Assembly: GCF_003544875.1 (NCBI RefSeq)
Contig: NZ_CP032094.1
Location: 1,240,001-1,304,000, forward strand
Direction of reading: 5' to 3'
Length of the DNA stretch: 64,000 nt
From: Vibrio alfacsensis
Lineage (GTDB): Bacteria > Pseudomonadota > Gammaproteobacteria > Enterobacterales > Vibrionaceae
In this document: in pieces, positions 1 through 7,783 of the stretch
How positions within the stretch are numbered: position 1 is the stretch's first letter
How the letters are laid out: each line of letters starts with the position of its first letter
Made by a program: the position numbers and the translations under genes
The notes under the pieces: model-generated
What the model saw: the letters and a program-made list of their open reading frames with translations, nothing else
The model's database searches: none
Told to the model about the DNA's origin: nothing

Positions 1-19
1 CGATTAGGAGGATGTAGCA

Positions 20-166
20 GTGAACACAATCTTAGAAACTGCAGTCATCCAAGAGTGGATGGTAAGAACCCTTTTCCAGCAGTACCTACCCTATAGGTCA
101 TTGTTTGCTGGTTTTACATTGCCATACGAGTGGAATGTCATTGTTTGTATTGTTAGTGGTAAATGA
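20..166 (+). CDS. possible 48-residue small ORF at the window edge
   Basis: A GTG codon stands 8 bases after a perfect AGGAGG at 6-11 and opens a 48-codon frame that ends in TGA. The product is moderately hydrophobic with several aromatic residues. I do not recognise it. No upstream gene can be judged because the window begins here, so this may equally be the tail of an untranslated leader. The strong Shine-Dalgarno is the only real support. Confidence 0.2.
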   Translation: MNTILETAVIQEWMVRTLFQQYLPYRSLFAGFTLPYEWNVIVCIVSGK

Positions 167-171
167 TTCAC

Positions 172-202
172 GGGGGAGACGATGCGAATAATGTGGGGGA
201 GA
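172..202 (+). promoter_or_regulatory. two direct GGGGGAGA repeats, candidate MalT boxes
   Basis: GGGGGAGA occurs at 172-179 and again at 195-202, 23 bases apart and on the same strand. This resembles the G-rich MalT box (GGGGAKGA type) that activates mal promoters, and malK follows. A terminator-like hairpin at 224-270 sits between the repeats and malK, so assignment to malK is uncertain. Confidence 0.3.
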
Positions 203-223
203 GAAACTCGTATTTGGCTATGA

Positions 224-270
224 TGGGTAGTGCTCCTATTTCAGGACATTTGGAGCACTACCCAGTTTTT
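224..270 (+). terminator. strong hairpin with T tract upstream of malK
   Basis: TGGGTAGTGCTCC (224-236) pairs with its complement at 252-264, and a GTTTTT follows. This is a classic Rho-independent terminator for whatever lies to the left. Alternatively it is an attenuator in the malK leader, since no separate malK promoter stands out between 270 and 371. Confidence 0.65.
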
Positions 271-370
271 CTTACCAACCGATAACTTACCAATTCCTAC
301 TGTTACTGCTCGCGATAAAATTCATATAATGATGAGCGGTGAAAATAAAAATTGATCGAGGACGAGCTAC

Positions 371-1486
371 ATGGCGAGTGTCACGTTAAAAAATGTTTGT
401 AAAGCGTATGGCGACGTACTGATTTCTAAAAACGTAGATCTAGAAATTAACGAAGGTGAATTCGTTGTTTTCGTTGGCCCATCAGGCTGTGGTAAATCTA
501 CTCTTCTACGTTGTATTGCCGGTCTTGAAGACATTACTTCTGGTGATTTGTATATTGGTGACGAGCGCATGAACGACGTAGAACCATCCAAACGTGGTGT
601 TGGTATGGTGTTCCAGTCTTACGCGCTTTACCCTCACCTAAATTTATACGACAACATGTCATTTGGTCTGAAACTGGCTAAAGCAGACAAAGCAGAAATC
701 GACAAGCGCGTTGAACACGCCGCTGAAATTCTTCAATTAGGTCACTTGCTGGAACGTCAGCCTAAAGCGCTGTCAGGTGGTCAACGTCAACGTGTTGCTA
801 TCGGTCGTACTCTTGTTTCACAGCCGAATGTTTTCCTACTGGATGAGCCATTATCAAACCTTGATGCGGCTTTACGTGTAAACATGCGCGCTCAGATCAC
901 TAAGCTACAACGCCAGCTAGGCTGTACCATGATCTACGTAACGCACGATCAGGTAGAAGCGATGACGATGGCAGATAAAATTGTGGTTCTAGACGGCGGT
1001 TTTGTATCACAAGTAGGTAAGCCATTGGAGCTATACCACTACCCACAAAACCGTTTCGTTGCAGGCTTCATTGGTTCTCCAAAAATGAACTTCATGAGCG
1101 TATTCATTGATGAAGTCGAAGCAGAACGCGTGAAAGTTCAGCTATCAAACGGCACTTCTTTCTGGATCCCTGTGGACGGAACGACAGTTAACCGCGGCGA
1201 CCGCATGTCTCTAGGTGTTCGCCCTGAGCACCTACTTTCTGCGTCAGAGGCAGAGGCATCGATCCACGGTGAAGTGATGATTGTTGAGAAACTTGGTAAT
1301 GAAACACAAGTTTACTTGAACCTAGAAGGCGCTGACGCTGACGTTATTTTCCGTCAACCAGACACATTAGATGTTGATACTGGCGATAAACTAGAAATCG
1401 GCATTCCAGCTCACCGCTGCCACTTATTCCATAGTGATGGCCGTGCTTGCCGTCGTCTATTCCAAGAAATGGGCGTAGAAGCTTAA
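371..1486 (+). CDS. malK: maltose/maltodextrin ABC importer ATPase MalK
   Basis: This is the ATP-hydrolysing subunit of the maltose/maltodextrin importer. It works as a dimer on the cytoplasmic face of MalFG and in enterobacteria also restrains MalT. The 371 residues match the family length and closely follow E. coli MalK. Visible are Walker A (GPSGCGKS, 36-43), the signature LSGGQ (134-138), Walker B LLDEP (156-160), the THDQVEAMT switch region and the C-terminal regulatory beta domain. The start at ATG 371 is preceded by a GAGG-type ribosome site. malE, malF and malG are not in the window to the right, so they either lie to the left or elsewhere. A terminator follows directly, so the gene ends its transcript. 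Confidence 0.95.
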   Translation: MASVTLKNVCKAYGDVLISKNVDLEINEGEFVVFVGPSGCGKSTLLRCIAGLEDITSGDLYIGDERMNDVEPSKRGVGMVFQSYALYPHLNLYDNMSFGLKLAKADKAEIDKRVEHAAEILQLGHLLERQPKALSGGQRQRVAIGRTLVSQPNVFLLDEPLSNLDAALRVNMRAQITKLQRQLGCTMIYVTHDQVEAMTMADKIVVLDGGFVSQVGKPLELYHYPQNRFVAGFIGSPKMNFMSVFIDEVEAERVKVQLSNGTSFWIPVDGTTVNRGDRMSLGVRPEHLLSASEAEASIHGEVMIVEKLGNETQVYLNLEGADADVIFRQPDTLDVDTGDKLEIGIPAHRCHLFHSDGRACRRLFQEMGVEA

Positions 1487-1508
1487 TATACACCTTTGCA
1501 TGCTGCCA

Positions 1509-1536
1509 ATCCCTCTCAATCGAGAGGGATTTTTTT
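1509..1536 (+). terminator. malK terminator
   Basis: ATCCCTCTC (1509-1517) pairs with GAGAGGGAT (1522-1530) around a four-base loop and runs into seven T, 21 bases after the malK stop. Confidence 0.85.
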
Positions 1537-1636
1537 ATCTAAAACTCGATAAGTATTTATCCATGCAATTTCGTTATGAACGCGGCAAACTGAACCGTAT
1601 AATGTCTGCTTATCCCCCCAATTAAGAGCATCCATC

Positions 1637-1957
1637 ATGTCATCTCATCCAACGAAAATTACTTTTTTTGAATTCCTAACTCCGCTTATCACGGCGGGCA
1701 AAAAGACCATCACCATCCGTGACGAATCAGAAAGCCACTATGTACCCAATACCGAAGTGGAAGTGTTTACTCTAGAGACAGACCGCAAAGTTTGTAACAT
1801 CAAAATCTTATCAGTCGCTCCGCTCAAATTTGAGGACATCAATGAATTTCACGCCGAGCAAGAAGCCATTGAACTGCCAAAACTAAAAGAACTTATTCGT
1901 GAAATTTACCCAAATATCGATGAGCTCTATGTGATTGAATACGAGTTGATCAAATAA
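1637..1957 (+). CDS. yqfB: N4-acetylcytidine amidohydrolase, ASCH domain (YqfB family)
   Basis: A small ASCH-fold protein of the YqfB family, known in E. coli to hydrolyse N4-acetylcytidine to cytidine, a step in salvage of modified nucleosides. At 106 residues it is the usual size. The conserved block GKKTITIRDES is present. The catalytic Lys21, Thr24 and Glu74 of E. coli YqfB align with Lys23, Thr26 and Glu76 here (the latter in HAEQE), so the enzyme looks active. It stands alone between malK and the NemR-like regulator with a weak ribosome site. A run of seven T inside the gene (around 1662) is read in frame. Function is by family; E. coli substrate data may not transfer fully. Confidence 0.88.
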   Translation: MSSHPTKITFFEFLTPLITAGKKTITIRDESESHYVPNTEVEVFTLETDRKVCNIKILSVAPLKFEDINEFHAEQEAIELPKLKELIREIYPNIDELYVIEYELIK

Positions 1958-1971
1958 CATCCAGGAACCAC

Positions 1972-1986
1972 TAGACGACTGGTCTA
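1972..1986. promoter_or_regulatory. NemR-type operator, copy 1 (TAGAC-N5-GTCTA)
   Basis: The dyad TAGACGACTGGTCTA lies 21 bases before the regulator ATG. The same 19 bases (ACTAGACGACTGGTCTAAT) recur upstream of the reductase gene at 2707-2725. The half-sites are inverted and the spacing fits a TetR-family dimer, so the regulator probably represses itself and the reductase. Confidence 0.8.
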
Positions 1987-2006
1987 ATTTTGTTTATGGT
2001 AGATTC

Positions 2007-2642
2007 ATGAACGCAAAAACGAACGATACTCGTCAACACATCTTAGATGTCGGCTACCAATTGGTCGTCGCCAAAGGCTTTACTAGCGTAGGGTTATCCG
2101 AATTGCTCAAAGTAGCGGATGTACCCAAGGGATCTTTCTATCACTACTTTAAGTCGAAAGAACAATTTGGTGAGGCTTTAATTGAAGATTACTTCACGCG
2201 TTATCTTAAAATGATAAAGGCTCACTTTTCAGAAAGTGATGGATCTGGTTGTGATCGCATCCTCAGTTACTTTGAACGTTGGATGGCTATCGAAAATGGC
2301 CAATGCAACGCCAACAAATGCCTAGTCGTCAAGCTGAGTGCTGAAGTATCCGATCTGTCTGATGCGATGCGAATCAAACTCGCCAGCGGCGCGAGTCAGG
2401 TTGTGAAAGCCATTGAAGAGTGTATTCAAATGGGTATTGAAGATGGCTCGATTCAAGTTACCTCTGCCGAACAAACGGCCCACTTAGTCTATCACCAATG
2501 GATCGGTGCAAGTTTACTTAATAAGCTCTATCAAGATCGTTCTGGTTTAATGCGCAGCTTTGAAAGCACTCAGAGCATGCTTAGAAAACATTCTGATCAT
2601 GAACTGAAAACAACCCAACGAAGCAAAGACGCCTCTCACTAA
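2007..2642 (+). CDS. TetR-family regulator, NemR-like electrophile sensor
   Basis: A 211-residue TetR repressor that resembles E. coli NemR along its length. The N-terminal helix-turn-helix (about 10-55, with VPKGSFYHYFKSKE) is followed by the ligand/sensor domain. NemR senses quinones, methylglyoxal and HOCl through Cys106 in a CLTVKLSAEV block; here Cys105 sits in CLVVKLSAEV, so the sensing residue is kept. Extra Cys82 and Cys100 lie nearby. It is preceded by a TAGAC-N5-GTCTA dyad and followed by a hairpin, then by the same dyad before the reductase gene. The neighbours differ from E. coli, where NemR controls nemA and gloA. Inference: it derepresses an electrophile-detoxifying reductase and glutathione transferase. 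Confidence 0.85.
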   Translation: MNAKTNDTRQHILDVGYQLVVAKGFTSVGLSELLKVADVPKGSFYHYFKSKEQFGEALIEDYFTRYLKMIKAHFSESDGSGCDRILSYFERWMAIENGQCNANKCLVVKLSAEVSDLSDAMRIKLASGASQVVKAIEECIQMGIEDGSIQVTSAEQTAHLVYHQWIGASLLNKLYQDRSGLMRSFESTQSMLRKHSDHELKTTQRSKDASH

Positions 2643-2654
2643 ACAGCTACACTT

Positions 2655-2696
2655 AATCCGCCTTAATCTTTTCATAAAAAGTACGGCGGATTTTTT
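2655..2696 (+). terminator. terminator after the NemR-like gene
   Basis: AATCCGCC (2655-2662) pairs with GGCGGATT (2685-2692) over a long A/T-rich loop and continues into T residues. It separates the regulator from the reductase, which has its own operator. Confidence 0.6.
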
Positions 2697-2708
2697 AGGA
2701 ATCATAAC

Positions 2709-2723
2709 TAGACGACTGGTCTA
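2709..2723. promoter_or_regulatory. NemR-type operator, copy 2
   Basis: An exact copy of the dyad at 1972-1986, 20 bases before the reductase ATG. Two identical 19-base sites in front of the regulator and of its neighbour are strong evidence of a local regulon. Confidence 0.8.
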
Positions 2724-2743
2724 ATAATAAATAAGGAAACAAC

Positions 2744-3775
2744 ATGACTCCAACACATAACCGTCAAATCGTTCTCGCCAATCGCCCAGCGGGCTCTCCA
2801 GTTCAAAGTAACTTTCGATTAGAGCAAACGGCTATCCCTACACCAAACGAGGGCGAAGTGCTTCTGCGCAGCGTGTATCTATCACTAGATCCCTACATGC
2901 GTGGACGTATGAGTGACGCGAAATCTTACGCCGACCCTGTTGAAATCAACGGCGTAATGGTTGGGGGCACTGTCTGTCAGGTTGTAGCTACTCGCCATTC
3001 TGATTATGAAGAAGGTGAGTGGGTGGTCGCTTATACCGGTTGGCAAGATTACGCCCTATCTAACGGCGATGGTTTGTTCAAGTTAGGCAGCGAGCCAACT
3101 CACCCGTCTTACGCGTTAGGTGTTATAGGCATGCCCGGCTTTACCGCTTATGTGGGTCTACTAGAAATCGGACAGCCTAAGGCTGGTGATACGCTCGTTG
3201 TCGCAGCGGCAACAGGCGCGGTTGGCTCTATGGTGGGTCAAATCGGTAAACTAAAAGGTTGCCGAGTGATTGGTGTTGCAGGCGGCGCAGAGAAGTGCCA
3301 GTACGCAAAAGACACCTTAGGGTTCGATGATTGTCTTGATCACACCGCAGAAGACTTTGCAGAGCAGCTCGCAGCAATATGCGACAAAGGCATCGATATC
3401 TACTTTGAAAACGTAGGCGGAAAAGTCTTTGATGCCGTACTACCTCTTCTTAATGTCAGCGCTCGTGTACCGCTATGTGGCTTGATCTCTCAATACAATG
3501 CCACGTCTCTACCTGACGGCCCAGATCGTATGTCGATGCTGATGGGTAACATTCTGGTAAAACGCATCAAGATGCAAGGATTCATCATTTTCGATCACTA
3601 TGAGCACAGCTACACCAATTTTGTTAAAGACGTGAGCCAATGGCTCGCAGAGGGAAAAATTCACTACCGTGAGCACTTAGTTCAAGGGTTGGAAAATGCG
3701 CCAGAAGCTTTCATTGGTCTTCTGGAAGGCAAAAATTTTGGCAAGTTGGTTATCCAAACCAATCAACCACTGTAA
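2744..3775 (+). CDS. curA: NADPH-dependent alkenal/one reductase, CurA-type MDR protein
   Basis: A zinc-free medium-chain dehydrogenase/reductase of the leukotriene B4 dehydrogenase branch. It resembles E. coli CurA closely, sharing blocks such as LSLDPYMRGRMSD, GVMVGGTV, GMPGFTAY and ENVGGKVFDAVLPLL. Members reduce the double bond of alpha,beta-unsaturated carbonyls (for example curcumin) with NADPH. The Rossmann segment begins near residue 150 (VVAAATGAVGSMVGQI). At 343 residues it is full length, with a clean AAGGAA ribosome site. It follows a NemR-type operator and precedes a glutathione transferase by 16 bases, so the two form an operon against reactive electrophiles. The physiological substrate cannot be told from sequence. 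Confidence 0.88.
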   Translation: MTPTHNRQIVLANRPAGSPVQSNFRLEQTAIPTPNEGEVLLRSVYLSLDPYMRGRMSDAKSYADPVEINGVMVGGTVCQVVATRHSDYEEGEWVVAYTGWQDYALSNGDGLFKLGSEPTHPSYALGVIGMPGFTAYVGLLEIGQPKAGDTLVVAAATGAVGSMVGQIGKLKGCRVIGVAGGAEKCQYAKDTLGFDDCLDHTAEDFAEQLAAICDKGIDIYFENVGGKVFDAVLPLLNVSARVPLCGLISQYNATSLPDGPDRMSMLMGNILVKRIKMQGFIIFDHYEHSYTNFVKDVSQWLAEGKIHYREHLVQGLENAPEAFIGLLEGKNFGKLVIQTNQPL

Positions 3776-3791
3776 ATAAAAGGAATTTTCA

Positions 3792-4409
3792 ATGATCAAG
3801 TTACATCATTTAAACCAATCTCGTTCAAAGCGAATCATATGGCTACTGGAAGAGCTCGGCGTCGATTATGAAGTGGTCCCTTACCTCCGTGATAATGTCA
3901 GCTTTTTAGCCCCACCAGAGCTAAAGAGTATCCATCCTTTGGGTAAGTCACCTGTTTTAGAGGATGACGATGAGGTCGTAATAGAATCCGGTGCGATCAC
4001 TGAATACCTAATAGACAAATACGGCGATGGTCGTTTTGTACCACAACGAGGCACAAAAGCTTACACCCAGTACCTTCAGTGGATGCACTTTGCAGAAAGC
4101 TCGGCAATGGTGCCACTGTTACTAAAAATGTTTGTCGCTAAAGACGGTACACCGACCAACTTTCTTGCAGACTATGCAGATGCCGAAACCATGAAAGTAA
4201 TGGGTTACGTTGATGAGTGCCTCGAGGGTAAACAATACCTTGTTGAAGATCGCCTCACTGGCGCGGACTTTATGATGTCATTTATTGTCGATGTGTTAAA
4301 TAAATTTGGTGTTATCGAACGCTTCCCAAACATTCAACGCTACGGCGCTCAACTCGCATCACATCCAAGTTTACTCAAAGCCGAAGCGCTTGAAGTTAAA
4401 TATGGGTAA
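3792..4409 (+). CDS. glutathione S-transferase
   Basis: A 205-residue cytosolic glutathione transferase. The N-terminal thioredoxin-like domain (1-80) has the HHLNQSRSKRIIWLLEELG opening, the cis-Pro in GKSPVLED and the ESGAITEYL segment that binds the gamma-glutamyl part of glutathione. The helical C-terminal domain has the TGADFMMSF N-capping box. The start ATG follows AAGGAATTTTC. It is the second gene of the curA operon, so conjugation of glutathione to electrophiles that also signal to the NemR-like repressor is the likely job. The exact class and substrate are open. Confidence 0.88.
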   Translation: MIKLHHLNQSRSKRIIWLLEELGVDYEVVPYLRDNVSFLAPPELKSIHPLGKSPVLEDDDEVVIESGAITEYLIDKYGDGRFVPQRGTKAYTQYLQWMHFAESSAMVPLLLKMFVAKDGTPTNFLADYADAETMKVMGYVDECLEGKQYLVEDRLTGADFMMSFIVDVLNKFGVIERFPNIQRYGAQLASHPSLLKAEALEVKYG

Positions 4410-4429
4410 TCTCTAACTCAGTAGATAAC

Positions 4430-4473
4430 TGATTTCTGTCTATTTTTGTGATCACTGAATTGGGCAGAAATCA
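4430..4473 (+). other. inverted repeat after the GST gene
   Basis: TGATTTCTGTC (4430-4440) pairs with GGCAGAAATCA (4463-4473) with one G-U pair and a 22-base loop, 20 bases past the GST stop. There is no T tract, so it may be a weak terminator or an RNA-stabilising 3' hairpin. Confidence 0.35.
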
Positions 4474-4564
4474 TTTCCACGGCAGATGATTGAAATGACA
4501 AATTAATCCACACGATTAATGTTGTTAATTAAGCAAAACATGATATTTAACAACACGTTAAAGG

Positions 4565-4601
4565 ATAGGTGATACCTATCACATTGATTGTTAATAACTG
4601 T
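4565..4601 (+). promoter_or_regulatory. OxyR binding site upstream of catalase
   Basis: ATAGGTGATACCTAT (4565-4579) fits the OxyR half-element ATAGnTnnnAnCTAT exactly. After a 7-base spacer, ATTGTTAATAACTGT (4587-4601) fits it with two mismatches. Two elements with N7 spacing is the published OxyR tetramer architecture. The site ends 92 bases before the catalase ATG, leaving room for a -35/-10 just downstream. Confidence 0.85.
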
Positions 4602-4693
4602 TTTTATTCTCATTTATGGCGTTATTCTCCTCGCATAAATTTCAGCAACCACTGAAAACTCAGATTTAATATCACTATTGCAAGGAAACTCGA

Positions 4694-6130
4694 ATGAGCA
4701 AGAAACTGACCACTGCAGCTGGCTGCCCTGTTGCCCATAACCAAAATGTTATGACTGCAGGCCCTCGTGGCCCTCAACTACTACAAGATGTTTGGTTCCT
4801 TGAAAAACTCGCGCATTTCGATCGTGAAGTGATCCCAGAGCGTCGTATGCACGCAAAAGGTTCTGGAGCTTACGGTACATTCACTGTGACTCACGACATC
4901 ACTCAATACTCTCGTGCAAAAATCTTCTCAGAGATCGGCAAAAAAACTGATCTATTCGCTCGTTTTACGACAGTAGCGGGTGAACGTGGTGCTGCGGATG
5001 CAGAGCGCGACATTCGTGGTTTCGCATTAAAATTTTATACTGAAGAGGGTAACTGGGACTTGGTTGGCAATAACACGCCAGTATTCTTCTTACGTGACCC
5101 ACTAAAATTCCCAGATCTAAACCACGCCGTAAAACGCGACCCTCGCACTAACATGCGCAGCTCAACAAATAACTGGGATTTCTGGACTTCTCTACCTGAA
5201 GCATTCCACCAAGTGACCATCGTAATGAGTGATCGTGGTATCCCTGCATCTTACCGTCACATGCACGGTTTCGGTAGCCATACGTTCAGCTTTATGAACG
5301 CAGACAACGAACGTTACTGGGTGAAATTCCACTTCAAAACTCAGCAAGGTATCAAAAACCTAACTGACCAAGAAGCTGAAGCGATCGTAGGTAAAGACCG
5401 TGAAAGCCACCACCGTGACCTTTACGAAGCAATTGAACGTCAAGACTTCCCTAAATGGAAGATGTACGTTCAGATCATGCCTGAATTAGAAGCGGATGAA
5501 GTTAACTTCAACCCATTCGACCTAACAAAAGTATGGTCACAAAAAGATTACCCACTGATCCCTGTTGGTGAATTTGAACTGAACCGTAACCCAGAAAACT
5601 TCTACGCAGAAGTTGAACAATCAGCGTTCAACCCAGCAGCAGTCGTACCAGGCATCGGTTTCTCTCCAGACAAGATGCTACAAGGTCGTTTGTTCGCGTA
5701 CGGCGATGCTCAGCGTTACCGTCTGGGTGTGAACCATCACCAAATCCCAGTGAACGCACCTCGTTGCCCTGTGCATAGCTACCACCGCGACGGTGCAATG
5801 CGTGTCGATAACAACTTTGGTTCTACTATTGGTTACGAGCCAAACTACAAGCAAGAATGGGCTGAGCAACCAGATTACTCTGAGCCACCACTGCGCATCA
5901 ACGGCAACGCTGACCACTTTGATCACCGTGTAGATGAAGACTACTTCAGCCAAGCGGGTGACCTATTCCGCCTAATGAGCGAAGAGCAACGTCAAGTTCT
6001 GTTCGATAACACTGCTCGTGCAATGGATGGCGTGCCAGAGTTCATCAAAGAGCGTCACGTTCAACACGCTTACCAAGCGGACGAAGCCTACGGTAAAGGC
6101 CTTGAGATTGCACTAGGCTTAAACAAGTAA
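4694..6130 (+). CDS. katA: monofunctional heme catalase (clade 3, small subunit)
   Basis: Catalase converting hydrogen peroxide to water and oxygen. Its 478 residues place it in the small-subunit clade 3 (V. fischeri KatA and V. parahaemolyticus KatE1 type). The distal heme histidine is His53 ([12 protein letters not shown]), the distal asparagine is Asn126 in the [10 protein letters not shown] block, and the proximal heme tyrosine is Tyr336 in [14 protein letters not shown]. No signal peptide is seen, so it is cytoplasmic. It is monocistronic, with an OxyR site upstream and a terminator downstream, so peroxide induction through OxyR is expected. The ribosome site AAGGAA and ATG 4694 give the standard N-terminus. 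Confidence 0.95.
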   Translation: MSKKLTTAAGCPVAHNQNVMTAGPRGPQLLQDVWFLEKLAHFDREVIPERRMHAKGSGAYGTFTVTHDITQYSRAKIFSEIGKKTDLFARFTTVAGERGAADAERDIRGFALKFYTEEGNWDLVGNNTPVFFLRDPLKFPDLNHAVKRDPRTNMRSSTNNWDFWTSLPEAFHQVTIVMSDRGIPASYRHMHGFGSHTFSFMNADNERYWVKFHFKTQQGIKNLTDQEAEAIVGKDRESHHRDLYEAIERQDFPKWKMYVQIMPELEADEVNFNPFDLTKVWSQKDYPLIPVGEFELNRNPENFYAEVEQSAFNPAAVVPGIGFSPDKMLQGRLFAYGDAQRYRLGVNHHQIPVNAPRCPVHSYHRDGAMRVDNNFGSTIGYEPNYKQEWAEQPDYSEPPLRINGNADHFDHRVDEDYFSQAGDLFRLMSEEQRQVLFDNTARAMDGVPEFIKERHVQHAYQADEAYGKGLEIALGLNK

Positions 6131-6175
6131 GCTAACGCTGTAATCATCACACTGCGTGACGAATAGACATAAAAA

Positions 6176-6206
6176 AAGGAGGTGCTCGAATGCACCTCCT
6201 TATTTC
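6176..6206 (+). terminator. catalase terminator
   Basis: AAGGAGGTGC (6176-6185) pairs perfectly with GCACCTCCTT (6192-6201). It is preceded by seven A and followed by ATTTC, so it could work in both directions. Confidence 0.75.
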
Positions 6207-6208
6207 AA

Positions 6209-6234
6209 ATCACTAATCACTAATCACTAATCAC
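6209..6234. repeat. short tandem repeat, ATCACTA x 3.7
   Basis: Three perfect 7-base units plus five bases directly after the catalase terminator. A similar 7-base array (ACTAAGC) lies next to the terminator at 28.3 kb. Confidence 0.85.
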
Positions 6235-6258
6235 AAGCAATGCTCAAGGAGATTCATT

Positions 6259-6318
6259 ATGATCAACTTACGTTTCTTTAAGCTCTTTGATACCAAAGAA
6301 CTGTTTATCTATTACTGA
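6259..6318 (+). CDS. possible 19-residue micro-ORF
   Basis: ATG 6259 follows a strong AAGGAG with 7 bases between and opens 19 codons to TGA, giving a short peptide rich in Phe, Leu and Lys. It overlaps the 3' end of the convergent dehydrogenase gene by 14 bases. The good ribosome site in an otherwise empty gap is the only support. It may be a real small protein or chance. Confidence 0.3.
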   Translation: MINLRFFKLFDTKELFIYY

Positions 6319-7213
6319 TACTGATTTTCAAATTATTACTGATTTTAGCGACGGCTTTGATCAATACTGACGTATCCATACGACCCAAACCATCACGCTG
6401 GAGATCAGCGTATTGCTCATCCACTTTCTTTGTCAGCGGTAACTCTAAGCCCACTCGCTCTGCTTCTTGCAGACAAAAGCCTAAATCTTTACGCATCCAA
6501 TCGATAGCAAAACCAAAATCAAACTTATCTTGCGCCATGGTATTTGCGCGATTTTCCATCTGCCATGAACCTGCCGCACCGTGCTTTAGCGTCTCAACGA
6601 CTTGAGCAATGTCTAGGCCTGACTTTTGCGCCAGCAGCAGTGCCTCACTCAAACCTTGCAGTACACCACCGATACAGATTTGGTTTACCATTTTACAACG
6701 TTGACCTTGACCGTTTTCTCCCAACAGCGTCATTTGCTTTGCGTACACATCCATTACCGGAGAAACACGTTCAAAAACACTCTGCTCACCACCACACATG
6801 ATGGTCAGCACGCCATTTTCTGCGCCAGCCTGACCGCCAGAAACAGGGGCATCAACGAAATGATTGCCGTATTTCGCACATGCCTCAGCAAGTTCAACGG
6901 CGAGATCTGCCGATGTCGTCGTGTGGTCAACTAACACTGCGTCCGCTTTTAAACCAACCAAGATGCCCTCTTCACCGTATACAACGCTGCGCACGTCATC
7001 ATCGTTGCCTACACAAGTGAAAACGATGTCACAGCCCTCTGCGGCTTCACGTGGCGTCTCACACACCACTCCTTGATACTCTGACGCCCACTTTTCAGCT
7101 TTCACCTTGGTACGGTTATAAACTTTGGTTTCAAAGCCAGCTTTGCTTAAGTAACCCGCCATTGGGTATCCCATTACACCCAAACCAATAAATGCGACTT
7201 TTTGTTTTTCCAT
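6305..7213 (-). CDS. 3-hydroxyisobutyrate dehydrogenase-family NAD(P) oxidoreductase
   Basis: A beta-hydroxyacid dehydrogenase of 302 residues, the family that oxidises 3-hydroxyisobutyrate or reduces tartronate semialdehyde. The N-terminal Rossmann motif is FIGLGVMGYPMAGYL, the substrate motif is DAPVSGGQAGAENGVL, and the catalytic lysine is in the KMVNQICIGG segment. An upstream in-frame ATG at 7240 is not chosen because ATG 7213 has AAGGAGG six bases before it. The gene stands alone with no pathway neighbours, so the substrate (3-hydroxyisobutyrate, tartronate semialdehyde or succinic semialdehyde) cannot be decided. Confidence 0.88.
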   Translation of the reverse strand: MEKQKVAFIGLGVMGYPMAGYLSKAGFETKVYNRTKVKAEKWASEYQGVVCETPREAAEGCDIVFTCVGNDDDVRSVVYGEEGILVGLKADAVLVDHTTTSADLAVELAEACAKYGNHFVDAPVSGGQAGAENGVLTIMCGGEQSVFERVSPVMDVYAKQMTLLGENGQGQRCKMVNQICIGGVLQGLSEALLLAQKSGLDIAQVVETLKHGAAGSWQMENRANTMAQDKFDFGFAIDWMRKDLGFCLQEAERVGLELPLTKKVDEQYADLQRDGLGRMDTSVLIKAVAKISNNLKISISNR

Positions 7214-7311
7214 TGCAAGCCTCCTTGAATTCAAACTCATTGTGTTTTCTGCATGTTACTATTCCCGCATCTTACTAAATTAGTCAGAGCATTACTTGTA
7301 ATAATTATCAA

Positions 7312-7683
7312 CTAGATATGCATAATAAATGGCATTAACACAGGTAAAACAACGCTCACTGAGAGGGCCAATGTAACTATTGATGGTATGGCATCTTTCC
7401 ATGCATCAAAGCGAAAATGGAAGAACATAGCACCAATAGACGTCAATGCGATCAAACCCGCACCCATTGCACTAAGCTCGTTATTAGCAGAGATCAATCC
7501 GATTAACATCAAAATCGCACCTGTTGCTTCGACTAATCCCACCCAAAACATGGCTGCTCGATTGAGGCCATATTTATGGAAAAAAGCAAGTTGAGTTTCA
7601 AAAATAGGCTTTACCCAACCGATGACTTTGATCGAACTAGCAAACAAGAAAAGCGCGATTAACAACCCTTGAACAAAAGACAT
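7312..7683 (-). CDS. DoxX-family inner-membrane protein
   Basis: A 123-residue integral membrane protein with four predicted hydrophobic helices (about 3-20, 43-65, 68-85, 98-118) and the DoxX/SURF4-like pattern near the start (SSIKVIGW) and the second helix (WVGLVEATGAILMLIGLI). DoxX proteins are linked to oxidative and thiol stress or quinone chemistry in some bacteria, but this member has no assigned function. ATG 7683 is preferred over 7701 because GGAG precedes it at good distance. It is divergent from a LysR regulator 100 bases away, the usual arrangement for a regulated target. Confidence 0.8.
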   Translation of the reverse strand: MSFVQGLLIALFLFASSIKVIGWVKPIFETQLAFFHKYGLNRAAMFWVGLVEATGAILMLIGLISANNELSAMGAGLIALTSIGAMFFHFRFDAWKDAIPSIVTLALSVSVVLPVLMPFIMHI

Positions 7684-7783
7684 AGTTTTAACTCCAAGCA
7701 AATGATGGAAGCATTAAAGCATTCCACTTATAACTTAACTAGGCTAGTATTCAGCTTATTACCATTCCAAATAGGAATGCATT

